In this document: positions 1 to 7,793 of the stretch, one piece after another
Numbering within the stretch: the first letter of the stretch is position 1
Layout of the letters: every line of letters begins with the position of its first letter
Assembly (NCBI GenBank): GCA_903858275.1
Contig: CAIOIC010000010.1
Span: forward strand, 1-48,025
Length of the DNA stretch: 48,025 bases
DNA from: an uncultured Verrucomicrobia subdivision 3 bacterium
Lineage (GTDB): Bacteria; Verrucomicrobiota; Verrucomicrobiia; Limisphaerales; UBA11358
Direction: 5' to 3'
Notes under the pieces: generated by a model
The model's input: the letters and a program-made list of their open reading frames with translations, nothing else
What the model was told of the DNA's origin: nothing
Databases searched by the model: none
Program-made: the position numbers and the translations under genes

Positions 1-1592
1 GTGATATAAACATCGTTATTGGTCCGGCTGAAAATGGGGCGGAACACCGACGGGTAATTCTTGCCCAGCGCCGCCGTGTTGTTCGTCGAGGCATCGTAGA
101 TGTTTGCGGCAAGCTGGAGCAGCCGGTTGACGGCGGGCGTATAGACAAACTTGTTGCTCACCAGCACGGGAATATGCGTCACACCAAACGCCAGATTGGT
201 GCCAAACGTGGCGACATAGCGGTTGGAATCGGCCGCGAGCCAGCTGGCCGTGTAATTGGTCAGCAGCCGGTTCGCGGCGTTGGTGAAGAAATCCAGCGCG
301 GTCCACGGAATCAAATTCGTCTCCAGGCCGGCGATCACCACGCCATTGGTGATGTTCCGATAGTTCAAATTCATCCGCACATCGTCCGCCGTGGAATCCG
401 TGCTGATCTGGTCGAGCATCCGGTAAAATGTGTAACGGTCGTAGGCGGTGGCGCCCGCGCCGGCATTGAGCAAACGATTTGTAAAACCAGGTATTAATGG
501 ACTACCAGAGCTTTTAGCCGGGTCAAACAACTCGGACGGCAGCGCGTAGAAATGGTTGGTGCTGTCGGAGCCGGCCCAATTCTTGGTTGGCGGCGCGGCA
601 GGACTCAACGGCAGGGGCAAGGCGGTGGTCGCCATCACATTGCCAACGGCATAAGCATCAATGCCGGCATTGACCAAATTGTCTGCCAGAAACGGATTCG
701 GCAACAGGGTGAGGTAATTGGCAGCATATCGGTTGGTAAGCAAAGAATAAGCATCCTCAAATGAAACACCGCTATTCGGCCCAACCGTTTGGCGATAAGA
801 ATACGGGGACGCAGTTGTATTCCACTGGTTGGTATTCAAATCCGCCAGAAACGAAGCCAGATTCAATTCCCACGAACCAACGCCTTCATTGCGAAAAAAA
901 CCGTCACCCGCCAAGGCGAGATTAGGGTTCATCGTCTGATTGTGAATATAATTCAAATCCAGCGCATTGCCGGCGGGCAGGGCAAAAAAGGCATAGCGCG
1001 CCAGGAATTTGTTGTTCGCCGAGGGCGGCAAATCCGGCCGCTCCAGAACGCCGATCCATTCCGGATCACCCGCCAGAAAAACGCTGCCGGGGTCATCCTT
1101 GCCGTTGCGGTTCAGGTCGAGATAAAACCGGCTTTCATTCGTGAGCAAAGTGAGATTGGTCATCATCACAATCGGCCGCGGAAAAAAATTGCTAATGGTA
1201 AACTGGTTGTAACCCGCCGGCAGGAAATTCGTGGACGAGAGCAGGTGGTAATCATAATCCCCGGTGTTGGTCACGAGCACGTTGGCGATGATTTCCGCCT
1301 GCACGGCGGCCAAGGCGGAATCCGCCGCGAGCCGCGCGGTGGCAGTATCCGTGGCGGTGGTCACCGCACTGCGCTCGCGCCGGGACATGGCCAGAAACGC
1401 CACCGCCATGATGAGGGTGACGGAAAGCAAGATGAGCGTGATGACCAGCGCCATGCCGCTGGCGGATTGACGATTGACAATTGACAATTGGCGATTGACA
1501 GCGGCATCGCGCGGAGGCGCAGTGGCGGCCGGCGACTTTTTATTAATCGCAAATCGCAAATCGCAAATCGTAAATGGGCGTGGCAGTTTCAT
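1..1592 (-). CDS. PilX/GspK-like pilus assembly protein, C-terminus cut by window edge
   Basis: The frame is open for 530 codons from ATG 1592 to the left edge, so the C-terminus is missing. A leader of about 45 residues is followed by one hydrophobic segment (about residues 47-69, core ALVITLILLSVTLIMAVAF) and then SRRER, the layout of PilX-type minor pilins. The remainder is Asn/Thr-rich and looks extracytoplasmic. The ATG overlaps the stop of the upstream GspJ-like gene (ATGA), so translation is probably coupled. Its position as last gene of a four-gene pseudopilin set matches protein A of the verrucomicrobial Verru_Chthon cassettes; that match is by size, order and N-terminus only. The leader codons contain two heptamer arrays (1466-1500 and 1544-1571). 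Confidence 0.72.
   Translation of the reverse strand, partial: MKLPRPFTICDLRFAINKKSPAATAPPRDAAVNRQLSIVNRQSASGMALVITLILLSVTLIMAVAFLAMSRRERSAVTTATDTATARLAADSALAAVQAEIIANVLVTNTGDYDYHLLSSTNFLPAGYNQFTISNFFPRPIVMMTNLTLLTNESRFYLDLNRNGKDDPGSVFLAGDPEWIGVLERPDLPPSANNKFLARYAFFALPAGNALDLNYIHNQTMNPNLALAGDGFFRNEGVGSWELNLASFLADLNTNQWNTTASPYSYRQTVGPNSGVSFEDAYSLLTNRYAANYLTLLPNPFLADNLVNAGIDAYAVGNVMATTALPLPLSPAAPPTKNWAGSDSTNHFYALPSELFDPAKSSGSPLIPGFTNRLLNAGAGATAYDRYTFYRMLDQISTDSTADDVRMNLNYRNITNGVVIAGLETNLIPWTALDFFTNAANRLLTNYTASWLAADSNRYVATFGTNLAFGVTHIPVLVSNKFVYTPAVNRLLQLAANIYDASTNNTAALGKNYPSVFRPIFSRTNNDVYI
1466..1500. repeat. Heptamer array, unit ATTGACA, 5 copies
   Basis: Five consecutive 7-bp units (ATTGACG, ATTGACA, ATTGACA, ATTGGCG, ATTGACA) lie inside the leader codons of the PilX-like gene, just before its membrane segment. 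Confidence 0.85.
1544..1571. repeat. Heptamer array, unit AAATCGC, 4 copies
   Basis: Four 7-bp units (TAATCGC, AAATCGC, AAATCGC, AAATCGT) begin about seven codons after the start codon of the PilX-like gene. The unit differs from the neighbouring ATTGACA array although the period is the same. Confidence 0.85.
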
Positions 1593-2533
1593 TTGTAAGC
1601 GGTTCGGTCAACATTGGGAACAGTCACGCGCGTGCGAAAAATATGCACCGCGCCGGCCTGGGACTGGAGGAACAATGTGCGCCGGTCATTCGGCGGCACG
1701 GCTGGAGCATTATTCGGCAGCGATTCAGCACGGGCCAGCGCCCGGTCCTCCAGCACGCCCACTTCCAACTCCACGGTGGCGGGAACGGTGTTGCTGAACA
1801 TATAAATCCGCGGTTCGCCGTAAACCGCCGAAAAAAAACGGGTATTCGAAGCGTTGGTGTAAAGCGAGGTAGCATTGTTGACCCATACGCCGGCGGTGTC
1901 GTAGGCATGCAGCTTGAGATGCACCACGCCGTCAATCAGGTGGCTCATATTGGTCCATTGCGACGCGGAAACGGCGTTGGAAAAATTGAGGAACAGGGAC
2001 AGCGGGCCGGCCGCCAGGTTCGTCTCAGCATAAAACCGGTAGAGCGGATACAACGTGCTGCCATTGGTATTGTCCACGACGTAGCCAACGCCCGTCCACT
2101 TGGTGTGCTGGCGACTCAACACAAAAAAATAATTCAGCAGATTGGTGCGCGAAATCGCGCTGCCTGGCAGCTGTTGCCCCAGCGGGTAATAAGCATGGTA
2201 ATTGGCCAGCGCCGCAAAATTCACCACGCCGTTGCTGACACCGCCGGACGGCGTCATCCCGTGCAGGTCGGCAGCCATCAAATCCATCGCCGCGCGCCCG
2301 CCTTCCAGCACATCCGTCTGCGTGACACCCGAACGAAAGGCGCGCTGCGTGCTGCTGAACACCGCCATCAACGCCACCACGATGAGCGACAGCAGCCCCA
2401 CCACCACCATGATCTCGATGAGGGAAAAGGCACGGCAAAAGCGGAAAGCGGAAAGCGGAAAGCGGAAACGCCGGCCACCGACGGCGGACGCGCCGACCAC
2501 CGGGAGTTTAGAATTTGAAATATGAAATTTCAT
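1589..2533 (-). CDS. GspJ-like pseudopilin
   Basis: 314 residues. A type IV prepilin signal is present: leader to Ala35, then FSLIE with Glu at +5 and a hydrophobic helix to about residue 60. The residue before the cleavage site is Ala, not the usual Gly. The body is long and Asn-rich, as in minor pseudopilins of the GspJ/Verru_Chthon C type; the subfamily is inferred. The 35-residue leader is unusually long because heptamer arrays at 2440-2467 and around 2507-2527 encode much of it. Both junctions are ATGA overlaps, with the GspI-like gene upstream and the PilX-like gene downstream. The product would be processed by a prepilin peptidase at the inner membrane and join the tip of a pseudopilus; no peptidase gene is in the window. 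Confidence 0.8.
   Translation of the reverse strand: MKFHISNSKLPVVGASAVGGRRFRFPLSAFRFCRAFSLIEIMVVVGLLSLIVVALMAVFSSTQRAFRSGVTQTDVLEGGRAAMDLMAADLHGMTPSGGVSNGVVNFAALANYHAYYPLGQQLPGSAISRTNLLNYFFVLSRQHTKWTGVGYVVDNTNGSTLYPLYRFYAETNLAAGPLSLFLNFSNAVSASQWTNMSHLIDGVVHLKLHAYDTAGVWVNNATSLYTNASNTRFFSAVYGEPRIYMFSNTVPATVELEVGVLEDRALARAESLPNNAPAVPPNDRRTLFLQSQAGAVHIFRTRVTVPNVDRTAYK
2440..2467. repeat. Heptamer array, unit AGCGGAA, 4 copies
   Basis: Four perfect AGCGGAA units sit in the leader codons of the GspJ-like gene and are read on the minus strand as FRFPLSAFRF. The same unit is repeated four times at 10626-10653. Confidence 0.9.
2507..2527. repeat. Degenerate heptamer array, TTTGAAA-like
   Basis: Three imperfect 7-bp units (TTTAGAA, TTTGAAA, TATGAAA) cover the first codons of the GspJ-like gene. 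Degenerate, so only moderately supported. Confidence 0.45.
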
Positions 2534-3261
2534 GGCGCGTTCGTGAACGTCTGCGGCTGGAAAAAATATAATTTAGGCAGAGTCAAATTGGTGGAAACCA
2601 ACTGCCCGGCAATGGTGGCCCGGAAGGTCTGGCGACCGCTGCCATAATTTCCATTCGGCAGCAACGGCCAGAAAAACCGCAGCCGCAACTCCCACTGGCT
2701 GTTCGTCAACTGCTTGTTGAAAGCCGAGAATGAACTCACCCTGACCGGCGTGCTCATGCACACCAGCCGGTAGCTGAAGCCGTCATCGCGCACGAGGATG
2801 TTGTCCTGCGGCGGTTTCCGGGACGCCAGCCCACTGAGAGCGCGAACATTCGCGTAATTAGTGGTTCCCGGCGTGCTCAACAAACCGACAATCTGAGCGC
2901 CATTAATAAAATTGGAATGCGACCCCGAACTATTGAAAATAGAAGAAACATAGTTCGTCAGGTCATTCATTCCCCGGGCGCCGGTGCGGATGGCATTGAT
3001 CAGCATGGTGGCGTCCTGCGTGATGATGGTCTCCTCGCGATTGTCGCGCTGGGCATTCATGCCGATGGGCAGCACCCCGATGATGGCCACGAGGGCGAAC
3101 CCGATGATGGCGAGGCAGATCGCGATCTCAATCATGGTGAAAGCGGAGGCGGGGCGGAGCGAGGAGCGAGAAGCGAGGAGCGAGCGGGCCACCGAGGCGG
3201 CAGGCTCATTCCGCATTCCGCATGCTTCATTCCGCATGGAGCTGGAGGAAAATAGTTTCAT
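2530..3261 (-). CDS. GspI-like pseudopilin (Verru_Chthon cassette B-like)
   Basis: 243 residues. The prepilin signal follows a 40-residue leader: Ala40, then FTMIE with Glu at +5 and a hydrophobic helix to about residue 64. It is followed by VLPIGMNAQRDNREETI, resembling GspI-type minor pseudopilins. The leader contains MRNEACGMRNE and LLASRSSLRPAS, both encoded by heptamer arrays (3208-3235 and 3156-3183). It overlaps its neighbours by ATGA on both sides. The prepilin class is secure; the I-type assignment rests on gene order (H, I, J, K in transcription order) and a modest resemblance. Confidence 0.8.
   Translation of the reverse strand: MKLFSSSSMRNEACGMRNEPAASVARSLLASRSSLRPASAFTMIEIAICLAIIGFALVAIIGVLPIGMNAQRDNREETIITQDATMLINAIRTGARGMNDLTNYVSSIFNSSGSHSNFINGAQIVGLLSTPGTTNYANVRALSGLASRKPPQDNILVRDDGFSYRLVCMSTPVRVSSFSAFNKQLTNSQWELRLRFFWPLLPNGNYGSGRQTFRATIAGQLVSTNLTLPKLYFFQPQTFTNAP
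3156..3183. repeat. Heptamer array, unit GGAGCGA, 4 copies
   Basis: Units GGAGCGA, GGAGCGA, GAAGCGA, GGAGCGA lie in the leader codons of the GspI-like gene, immediately before the prepilin motif. Confidence 0.85.
3208..3235. repeat. Heptamer array, unit ATTCCGC, 4 copies
   Basis: Units ATTCCGC, ATTCCGC, ATGCTTC, ATTCCGC give the MRNEACGMRNE part of the GspI-like leader. One unit is diverged. Confidence 0.8.
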
Positions 3262-4151
3262 TGCACTTTTTGCTGGCGCAGCGTGGCGCGGCCGGTGAGC
3301 CGGTCAATCCAGACAATATTGAACATGGAGCTGGTGCTGTTGCCGGACGGGTTCTCGGTAAAATCCGCCGCCGCCAACTGGAGGTTTTTATTGGCATCCA
3401 CCGCATGGCCGACGGTGCCTTGCGCCAGCGGGATACATTCGTCCTGTGAAGCAATCACTTCGCCGGCGGAAGTCCTTACAACAAGCTGGCCGAGATAATT
3501 GAAAGCGACGTAAGGCAAAAGAATATAGCTGTTTGTTTCAGTCGGAAATGGCAGGGCATTTGTGCTAAAAGAATTGATCGGATAACTAGCATTGATGGAA
3601 TAATCAATGATCGGATAGGAATTGTAGCCACGAGAACCAGGGTAGGGAGCGTAATTGTGATAAGGCCAATAAACCGTGTTGAATTTATTCGTGGCGATGA
3701 ACGAGCCCTCAGGCAGGGATTTCCAGTCAGATAGGTAACGGGGAACGCCCTGCCCCGGCTGGTCGCCCACCGAGCGCAACGAAACGAAGGTATAGCCGGA
3801 ACATTGCTTGTCCAAAAGATTGGTGCCGACCTCCTTTTGCAAAGCTGAAAGATTATTCCACCAAGTTGAGCCGCCGCCGAACAGCCAGAAATTTGCCGGC
3901 ACAAAAACCATATAGACCGTGGTGCGCTGGCTGACGGCCAGCTGGCGGGCGCGGCCGACATCGTCCAGCAACTGGCGGGCCGCGCTGACCTGAACCTGGG
4001 ACTTGCCGATGTTTTTCAGCGCCGGCACGGTCAATCCGGCGAGAATGCCGATGATGGCAATGACGACGAGCAGCTCGAGCAGCGTGAAGGCCGCAACATT
4101 TCGAACGCTCCTGCCAGCGATGACGTTTTGGGATGGATGGATGACTTTCAC
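3258..4151 (-). CDS. GspH-like pseudopilin
   Basis: 297 residues. The leader ends at Ala21 and is followed by FTLLELLVVIAIIGILAGL, a textbook prepilin methylation motif (Glu at +5), then KNIGKSQVQVSAARQLLDDVGRARQLAVSQRTTV. The long helix with an Arg-Gln-Leu-Ala segment is typical of GspH/FimT pseudopilins. The C-terminal half is Tyr/Asn-rich. It is first of the four ATGA-coupled genes and starts 4 bp after the PulG-like gene ends. It is the only pseudopilin here without a heptamer array; its leader instead has a short GGAT tetramer run. Confidence 0.82.
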   Translation of the reverse strand: MKVIHPSQNVIAGRSVRNVAAFTLLELLVVIAIIGILAGLTVPALKNIGKSQVQVSAARQLLDDVGRARQLAVSQRTTVYMVFVPANFWLFGGGSTWWNNLSALQKEVGTNLLDKQCSGYTFVSLRSVGDQPGQGVPRYLSDWKSLPEGSFIATNKFNTVYWPYHNYAPYPGSRGYNSYPIIDYSINASYPINSFSTNALPFPTETNSYILLPYVAFNYLGQLVVRTSAGEVIASQDECIPLAQGTVGHAVDANKNLQLAAADFTENPSGNSTSSMFNIVWIDRLTGRATLRQQKVQ

Positions 4152-4155
4152 AGTT

Positions 4156-4899
4156 TTACTGCTGCCAACTCAGGACGTTGTCCTTGTTCACACCGATGTT
4201 TGCCTTGATGCCTGAATTAATTTCCCCATCCTGACCAGCAGACCAGACCATGACTTTGCCATGAAATTGAAAGTTATCTGTATTTCCACCAGCAGTAGGA
4301 TTAAATAACCCGTTGTATCCCGTCTGGCCGCCGCTTTGGGAGACGGCTTGCCTTGAATAGAAACTGTCACCGGTTTGCTCGTCGTAATTCAAATCCATGC
4401 TGATGACGTAAGGATTGCCCCACGGATCGCGATAGACCAAGTCCGTGCCAACCCCCGAATCAGTCGTATTGGGAACCATTTTGGCTTTGAGGTATTTCAC
4501 CTGCTTGGGATTTTTTTGGTGGTTGATATTTACAACGGCGGCGGGAAAAAGTGCGTTGTCGGTGATGTCCATCAAAATGGCGATCACTTCGGAGTTGGCC
4601 GTGCCGCCCAGCAACGTGCCGCTGTGGGTGAAATCACTCCCCGCCAGCACAGCGGTATTTTGGGAGTTGGTGGAAACCGGAAAGCGCCCGTAATCCATGT
4701 CGTAGGCGTTGATGGCATTGACGATGTCGGCGATTTCGGTCTTGGCTTTGGCTCTTTGCGCAGCGATTTTCGCCCGCACCACTGCCGGCAGCAACAGCCC
4801 GGCGAGGATGCCGATGATGGCGATGACCACGAGCAGTTCAATCAGGGTGAAACCGGAGGCGCTTCCGGTCGGGGATTTCCGATTTCCGATTTTTTTCAT
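4156..4899 (-). CDS. PulG/GspG-like major pseudopilin
   Basis: 247 residues from ATG 4899. The leader ends in Gly16 and is followed by FTLIELLVVIAIIGILAGLL. A long helix comes next (KIAAQRAKAKTEIADIVNAINAYDMDYGRFP), and later YRDPWGNPYVISMDLN, the DPWGNPY motif typical of GspG. It is the only prepilin here with the canonical Gly at -1. The start was chosen by analogy with the paralogue upstream, which begins MKKIGHRKS. However, no ribosome site precedes 4899 and the frame stays open to an ATG at 5091 that has a GAGGA about 10 bases upstream. A longer protein with a Cys-rich N-terminal extension is therefore possible (see 4900-5091). Confidence 0.85.
   Translation of the reverse strand: MKKIGNRKSPTGSASGFTLIELLVVIAIIGILAGLLLPAVVRAKIAAQRAKAKTEIADIVNAINAYDMDYGRFPVSTNSQNTAVLAGSDFTHSGTLLGGTANSEVIAILMDITDNALFPAAVVNINHQKNPKQVKYLKAKMVPNTTDSGVGTDLVYRDPWGNPYVISMDLNYDEQTGDSFYSRQAVSQSGGQTGYNGLFNPTAGGNTDNFQFHGKVMVWSAGQDGEINSGIKANIGVNKDNVLSWQQ
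4874..4894. repeat. Heptamer array, unit GATTTCC, 3 copies
   Basis: GATTTCC, GATTTCC and GATTTTT form the second to eighth codons of the PulG-like gene (read as KKIGNRKS on the minus strand). Confidence 0.65.
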
Positions 4900-5091
4900 G
4901 GGTTGGACAAGGTTTTGGCGCCGGAGAGGATGCGGCAAAATAGCGGGTCCGGGCAATGGTTTTGCGGGCGCGCCCCGGCGGACGGCCAGCCCCCGCCGCA
5001 GCGTGATGGCCGGGCAGAACGAGCAGTCATGCCACTCGATGGCGAGCGAGCATTTCCGGCAATCCGGACCGTTGAAAAGATTTGCGGACAT
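4900..5091 (-). other. Possible Cys-rich N-terminal extension or small ORF ahead of the PulG-like gene
   Basis: From ATG 5091 the frame runs without a stop into the PulG-like gene. The first 26 residues include DCRKC, then CSFCP: two CxxC pairs 8 residues apart, like a zinc ribbon. Third codon positions in the first 40 codons are strongly G/C-rich, as in the real genes here and unlike the other frame. A GAGGA overlapping the upstream stop lies at suitable spacing. A structured zinc domain in front of a prepilin leader would be very unusual, so this may be a decayed or separate short gene, or chance. Confidence 0.35.
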
Positions 5092-5104
5092 AGCAAAGCA
5101 ATCC

Positions 5105-5800
5105 TCATGGCAGCGGGCTGTTGATCTGCACCTGCCGGCTCCAGTTGCAGATGAGATAGGTTTTCCCGCTGATGAGCAGTTTAATCCACAGGTCATAGGA
5201 ACCGGGATTGTTGACGCCGGGATAACGGTAGCGGAACGGGTTGACATCCACCGCGAGCAACGGGGCGTAGCCCGAATCCGGCCCGCGCACAGAGGTGACG
5301 AGCACGGTGGTCGGAACGTTATTATTGGTCACCGGATAGAAATACCGGTTGGGCTTCAGGCCGGGCAGAAAATTTTTAGCCAACACCGCATCCTCGCCAC
5401 TGCCTTTGGTGCAATTGACAAATCCGGCCACACCGTAGGCAGCCTGCACGTCATTGCCGGGATTGCTGATGGGAATCCGAGAACTGCCGTCCAGCGTAAC
5501 GAAATAAGCGCCATTGTTCGTCACACCGGACAACTCATAATAAAGCGGCGGCAACAAAAAATTGTTCGTATTGGCCGGCGGATAAAAACCGTATTTGGCC
5601 TTGTAGCTATCGAGGGCGGCGGCGATCTGCTCCAGCTCACCGCTGGCGGTCCGCCGGAACTGGGTGCGCTTGACACCGTTCAACGCGGAAACGGTAAAGC
5701 CCGCGATGACGGCGATGACGGCGATGACCACGAGCAACTCAATCAGGGTGAAGGCCCGGGCCTTTTCGATGTTCGATTTTCGATGTCCGATTTTTTTCAT
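5105..5800 (-). CDS. PulG/GspG-like pseudopilin, second copy
   Basis: 231 residues from ATG 5800, which overlaps the stop of the BrnA-like antitoxin gene (ATGA) and has AGGA 6 bases upstream. The leader ends in Ala16, then FTLIELLVVIAVIAVIAGF. The helix region RRTASGELEQIAAALDSYKAKYGFYPP is characteristic of GspG-type pseudopilins (length-counting helix followed by YGxYP). It lacks the DPWGNPY motif of the neighbouring paralogue. The leader is encoded by a heptamer array at 5764-5791. Coupling to the toxin-antitoxin pair implies co-transcription from the promoter near 6380. Confidence 0.85.
   Translation of the reverse strand: MKKIGHRKSNIEKARAFTLIELLVVIAVIAVIAGFTVSALNGVKRTQFRRTASGELEQIAAALDSYKAKYGFYPPANTNNFLLPPLYYELSGVTNNGAYFVTLDGSSRIPISNPGNDVQAAYGVAGFVNCTKGSGEDAVLAKNFLPGLKPNRYFYPVTNNNVPTTVLVTSVRGPDSGYAPLLAVDVNPFRYRYPGVNNPGSYDLWIKLLISGKTYLICNWSRQVQINSPLP
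5764..5791. repeat. Heptamer array, unit KTTCGAT, 4 copies
   Basis: Units TTTCGAT, GTTCGAT, TTTCGAT, GTCCGAT occupy codons 4 to 13 of the PulG-like gene and alternate between two variants. Confidence 0.8.
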
Positions 5801-6066
5801 TTCAATTCCTGCTCCATCCGCTCGCTCAACCATTGCTTGATCATGCTCTGGTAGTTCAAATACCGCGCCCGGGCCAGGCGCTTGATGCGCGCCAGCATCC
5901 GCGGATCAAACCGCAGGGTGACGGTGACGGATTCCGACGATTCGGCGCTGTCCGAAACCGCCGCCTCCATGAGGCGCAACGCCGGCCGGTTTTCCGACCA
6001 GAACGCCGCCTCGGAATCTTCGCTGTCGAAGATCGGCACGTCCTCCCAATGGGCAAAAATTTGCAC
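5797..6066 (-). CDS. BrnA/CopG-family antitoxin
   Basis: 89 residues with a GTG start. The N-terminal part FDSEDSEAAFWSENRP resembles the toxin-wrapping segment of CopG/BrnA antitoxins (xSExEExxFWxxH). The C-terminal part VTVTLRFDPRMLARIKRLA followed by YLNYQSMIKQWLSERM is a ribbon-helix-helix DNA-binding domain. It begins 12 bp after the BrnT-like toxin gene ends, the usual BrnT-BrnA order, and its stop overlaps the start of a pseudopilin gene. Expected role: neutralise the toxin and repress the shared promoter, probably at the palindrome 6397-6419. The family call is firm; the BrnA name is by gene order and partner. Confidence 0.75.
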   Translation of the reverse strand: MQIFAHWEDVPIFDSEDSEAAFWSENRPALRLMEAAVSDSAESSESVTVTLRFDPRMLARIKRLARARYLNYQSMIKQWLSERMEQELK

Positions 6067-6078
6067 GGTTAAATCGGT

Positions 6079-6363
6079 TCACGGAGCAAGCGTTTGATCC
6101 ATTTTTCGCTGATAGAAGAAGCGCTCCTCCGGTTCGAACGGCCGCGCCAGGAGCACGCGGACCTGCCGGCCATTGGTGCGATACACGCTGTAAACCCCGG
6201 TGCCACCGGCGGACATCCCGAGATTGAAGAACCGCGCCTGCACCCCAAACCGGGGGGAATCCGGCAACAACCGGACGGCAAACGGATCCTCAAACGACTC
6301 TTCTATTTCCCGTTGGATCAAAGAACCAAGCTCAAAAGGCGGATTATTCCAGTCGAAATCCAT
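6079..6363 (-). CDS. BrnT-like toxin
   Basis: 94 residues. It begins MDFDWN, has an ESFEDPFAVRLLPDSPRF segment and ends with GRQVRVLLARPFEPEERFFYQRK. These match the order of conserved blocks in BrnT, a RelE-fold ribonuclease: FxWD near the N-terminus, DP in the middle, and R-x-I-S-A-R with ER-x-x-Y at the end. It is diverged, so activity is uncertain. It is first in its transcript: a candidate promoter with an overlapping palindrome lies just upstream, leaving a very short leader. Alternative: an unrelated small protein of the pilus locus, but the adjacent antitoxin makes that less likely. Confidence 0.6.
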   Translation of the reverse strand: MDFDWNNPPFELGSLIQREIEESFEDPFAVRLLPDSPRFGVQARFFNLGMSAGGTGVYSVYRTNGRQVRVLLARPFEPEERFFYQRKMDQTLAP

Positions 6364-6378
6364 AAGGGATCAATGGTC

Positions 6379-6407
6379 TATAATTCGCCCACGCAATGTG
6401 AATACAA
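6379..6407 (-). promoter_or_regulatory. Candidate sigma-70 promoter of the BrnT-like operon
   Basis: On the minus strand, TTGTAT (6407-6402) and ATTATA (6384-6379) are 17 bp apart, and the toxin ATG is 15 bases further on. The -35 box lies inside the palindrome 6397-6419. Confidence 0.45.
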
Positions 6408-6419
6408 TGTATTTACACA
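6397..6419. promoter_or_regulatory. Candidate operator palindrome
   Basis: An imperfect inverted repeat: TGTGAATACA on the left and TGTATTTACACA on the right, sharing the middle TG. It covers the -35 box of the toxin promoter. Autorepression by the ribbon-helix-helix antitoxin is the expected use; this is inferred. Confidence 0.45.
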
Positions 6420-6467
6420 GGGAGGCGGGTTTTGTCAACTTTTGGCGCAAAAAAGCCGGAAATGGAA

Positions 6468-7787
6468 TTATTCCTTTTTTCCGCCACCTTCAGGATTATC
6501 ACCACTCAAATTACTGATCATGGCGATGAGCGGCAGGAACATCGCGATGACGATGCTACCGACGATGACAGCCAGAAAAATAATCATGATGGGCTCCAGC
6601 AACGAGGTCATGGCGGCCACGGCATTATCCACCTCCTCATCGTAACCGTCGGCGATGCGCAGCAACATTTCCGGCAGGGCGCCGGTCTGTTCGCCGACGT
6701 CCACCATGCTAACCACCATCGGGGGGAAGACATTGGAACTTTCGAGGGTGGCGGTGATGGTCTCACCCTCCTTGACGGCGTCGTAAACCTGCGCCACGGC
6801 GTTGGAGATGATGACATTGCCGGCCGTTTCCTTGACGATGTTGAGCGCCTGAAGAATCGGCACACCGCTGCTGACGAGCGTGCCGAGGGTGCGCGCAAAC
6901 CGCGAGATGGCGACCTTGCTGACAACCGGCCCGACCGCCGGCATGATCAGCTTGAACTTATCCCAAATCCGGCGGCCAAATTTCGTCTTGATGAACAGCA
7001 AAAACAAAACCACGACCACGGCCGTGGCGCCCATGGTGGCCATAATGTTGAGCCGGATGATATCGCTGACGGCGAGCACAAAGAGGGTGAACCCGGGCAT
7101 CTGGACCCCCATGCCGGCAAACACGTCCTTGAATTTCGGCACGACGAAGCACATCAGCAAGATCATGATGCCCACGGCCACGATCAAAACGGCCACGGGA
7201 TAGAACATCGCCGCCTTGACCTTGCCCTTGATCTTCTGGGCCTTTTCGGAAAATTCCGCGAGCCGTTTCAGCACGACTTCCAACACACCGCCCAGTTCGC
7301 CCGCCTTGACCATGTTGATGAACAGGCGGTTGAAAACCTTGGGATGCTGCGCGAGCGCCTCGGAAAAAGTGCTGCCGCCTTCAATCGAAGTGGCCAGCTC
7401 GGCCAGGATGCCTTTCAACGTCCGGTTGCGCTCCTGCTTTTCCAGCACGCGCAAACCGCGGAGCAGCGGCAGACCGGCGTCCACCAGCGTGGCCAGCTGA
7501 CGGGTGAAGGTGGTCAGCACCTTGGGCTTCACCTTGCCGCCGAGACCGGGAATCTTGAGATTGAAATTGAGCGCCCCGCCTTTTTTCCCGCCCGCCCGGG
7601 ATTTGCCAGCGCCTTTGCCCTTCTTGGCGGCGGCCGCCTTTTCCTCCTTGCCCGCCTCGACGATCTTCGTCGGGAACAAACCCATCTCCTTCACGCGCCC
7701 GATGGCCTCGTTCTGGCTGCCGACTTCAAGGGTGCCCTTGGTTTCATTGCCACGGGCATCGAGGGCTACATAATTATACTTCGGCAT
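6468..7787 (-). CDS. Type II secretion/type IV pilus inner-membrane platform protein GspF/PilC
   Basis: 439 residues, full length for the family. There are two repeated T2SSF domains: about 90-215 (FTRQLATLVDAGLPLLRGL, with GEGG-like KAGELGG) and about 293-420 (FARTLGTLVSSGVPILQAL, with VGEQTGALPEML). Membrane segments lie near 197-217, 247-267 and 401-421. Residues 45-75 are a Lys/Ala/Gly-rich linker. It anchors the pseudopilus assembly machine and couples to the cytoplasmic ATPase, whose gene ends 6 bp upstream. It is followed by about 100 bp and then the BrnT-like gene, which has its own promoter. Confidence 0.93.
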   Translation of the reverse strand: MPKYNYVALDARGNETKGTLEVGSQNEAIGRVKEMGLFPTKIVEAGKEEKAAAAKKGKGAGKSRAGGKKGGALNFNLKIPGLGGKVKPKVLTTFTRQLATLVDAGLPLLRGLRVLEKQERNRTLKGILAELATSIEGGSTFSEALAQHPKVFNRLFINMVKAGELGGVLEVVLKRLAEFSEKAQKIKGKVKAAMFYPVAVLIVAVGIMILLMCFVVPKFKDVFAGMGVQMPGFTLFVLAVSDIIRLNIMATMGATAVVVVLFLLFIKTKFGRRIWDKFKLIMPAVGPVVSKVAISRFARTLGTLVSSGVPILQALNIVKETAGNVIISNAVAQVYDAVKEGETITATLESSNVFPPMVVSMVDVGEQTGALPEMLLRIADGYDEEVDNAVAAMTSLLEPIMIIFLAVIVGSIVIAMFLPLIAMISNLSGDNPEGGGKKE

Positions 7788-7793
7788 GATGAA

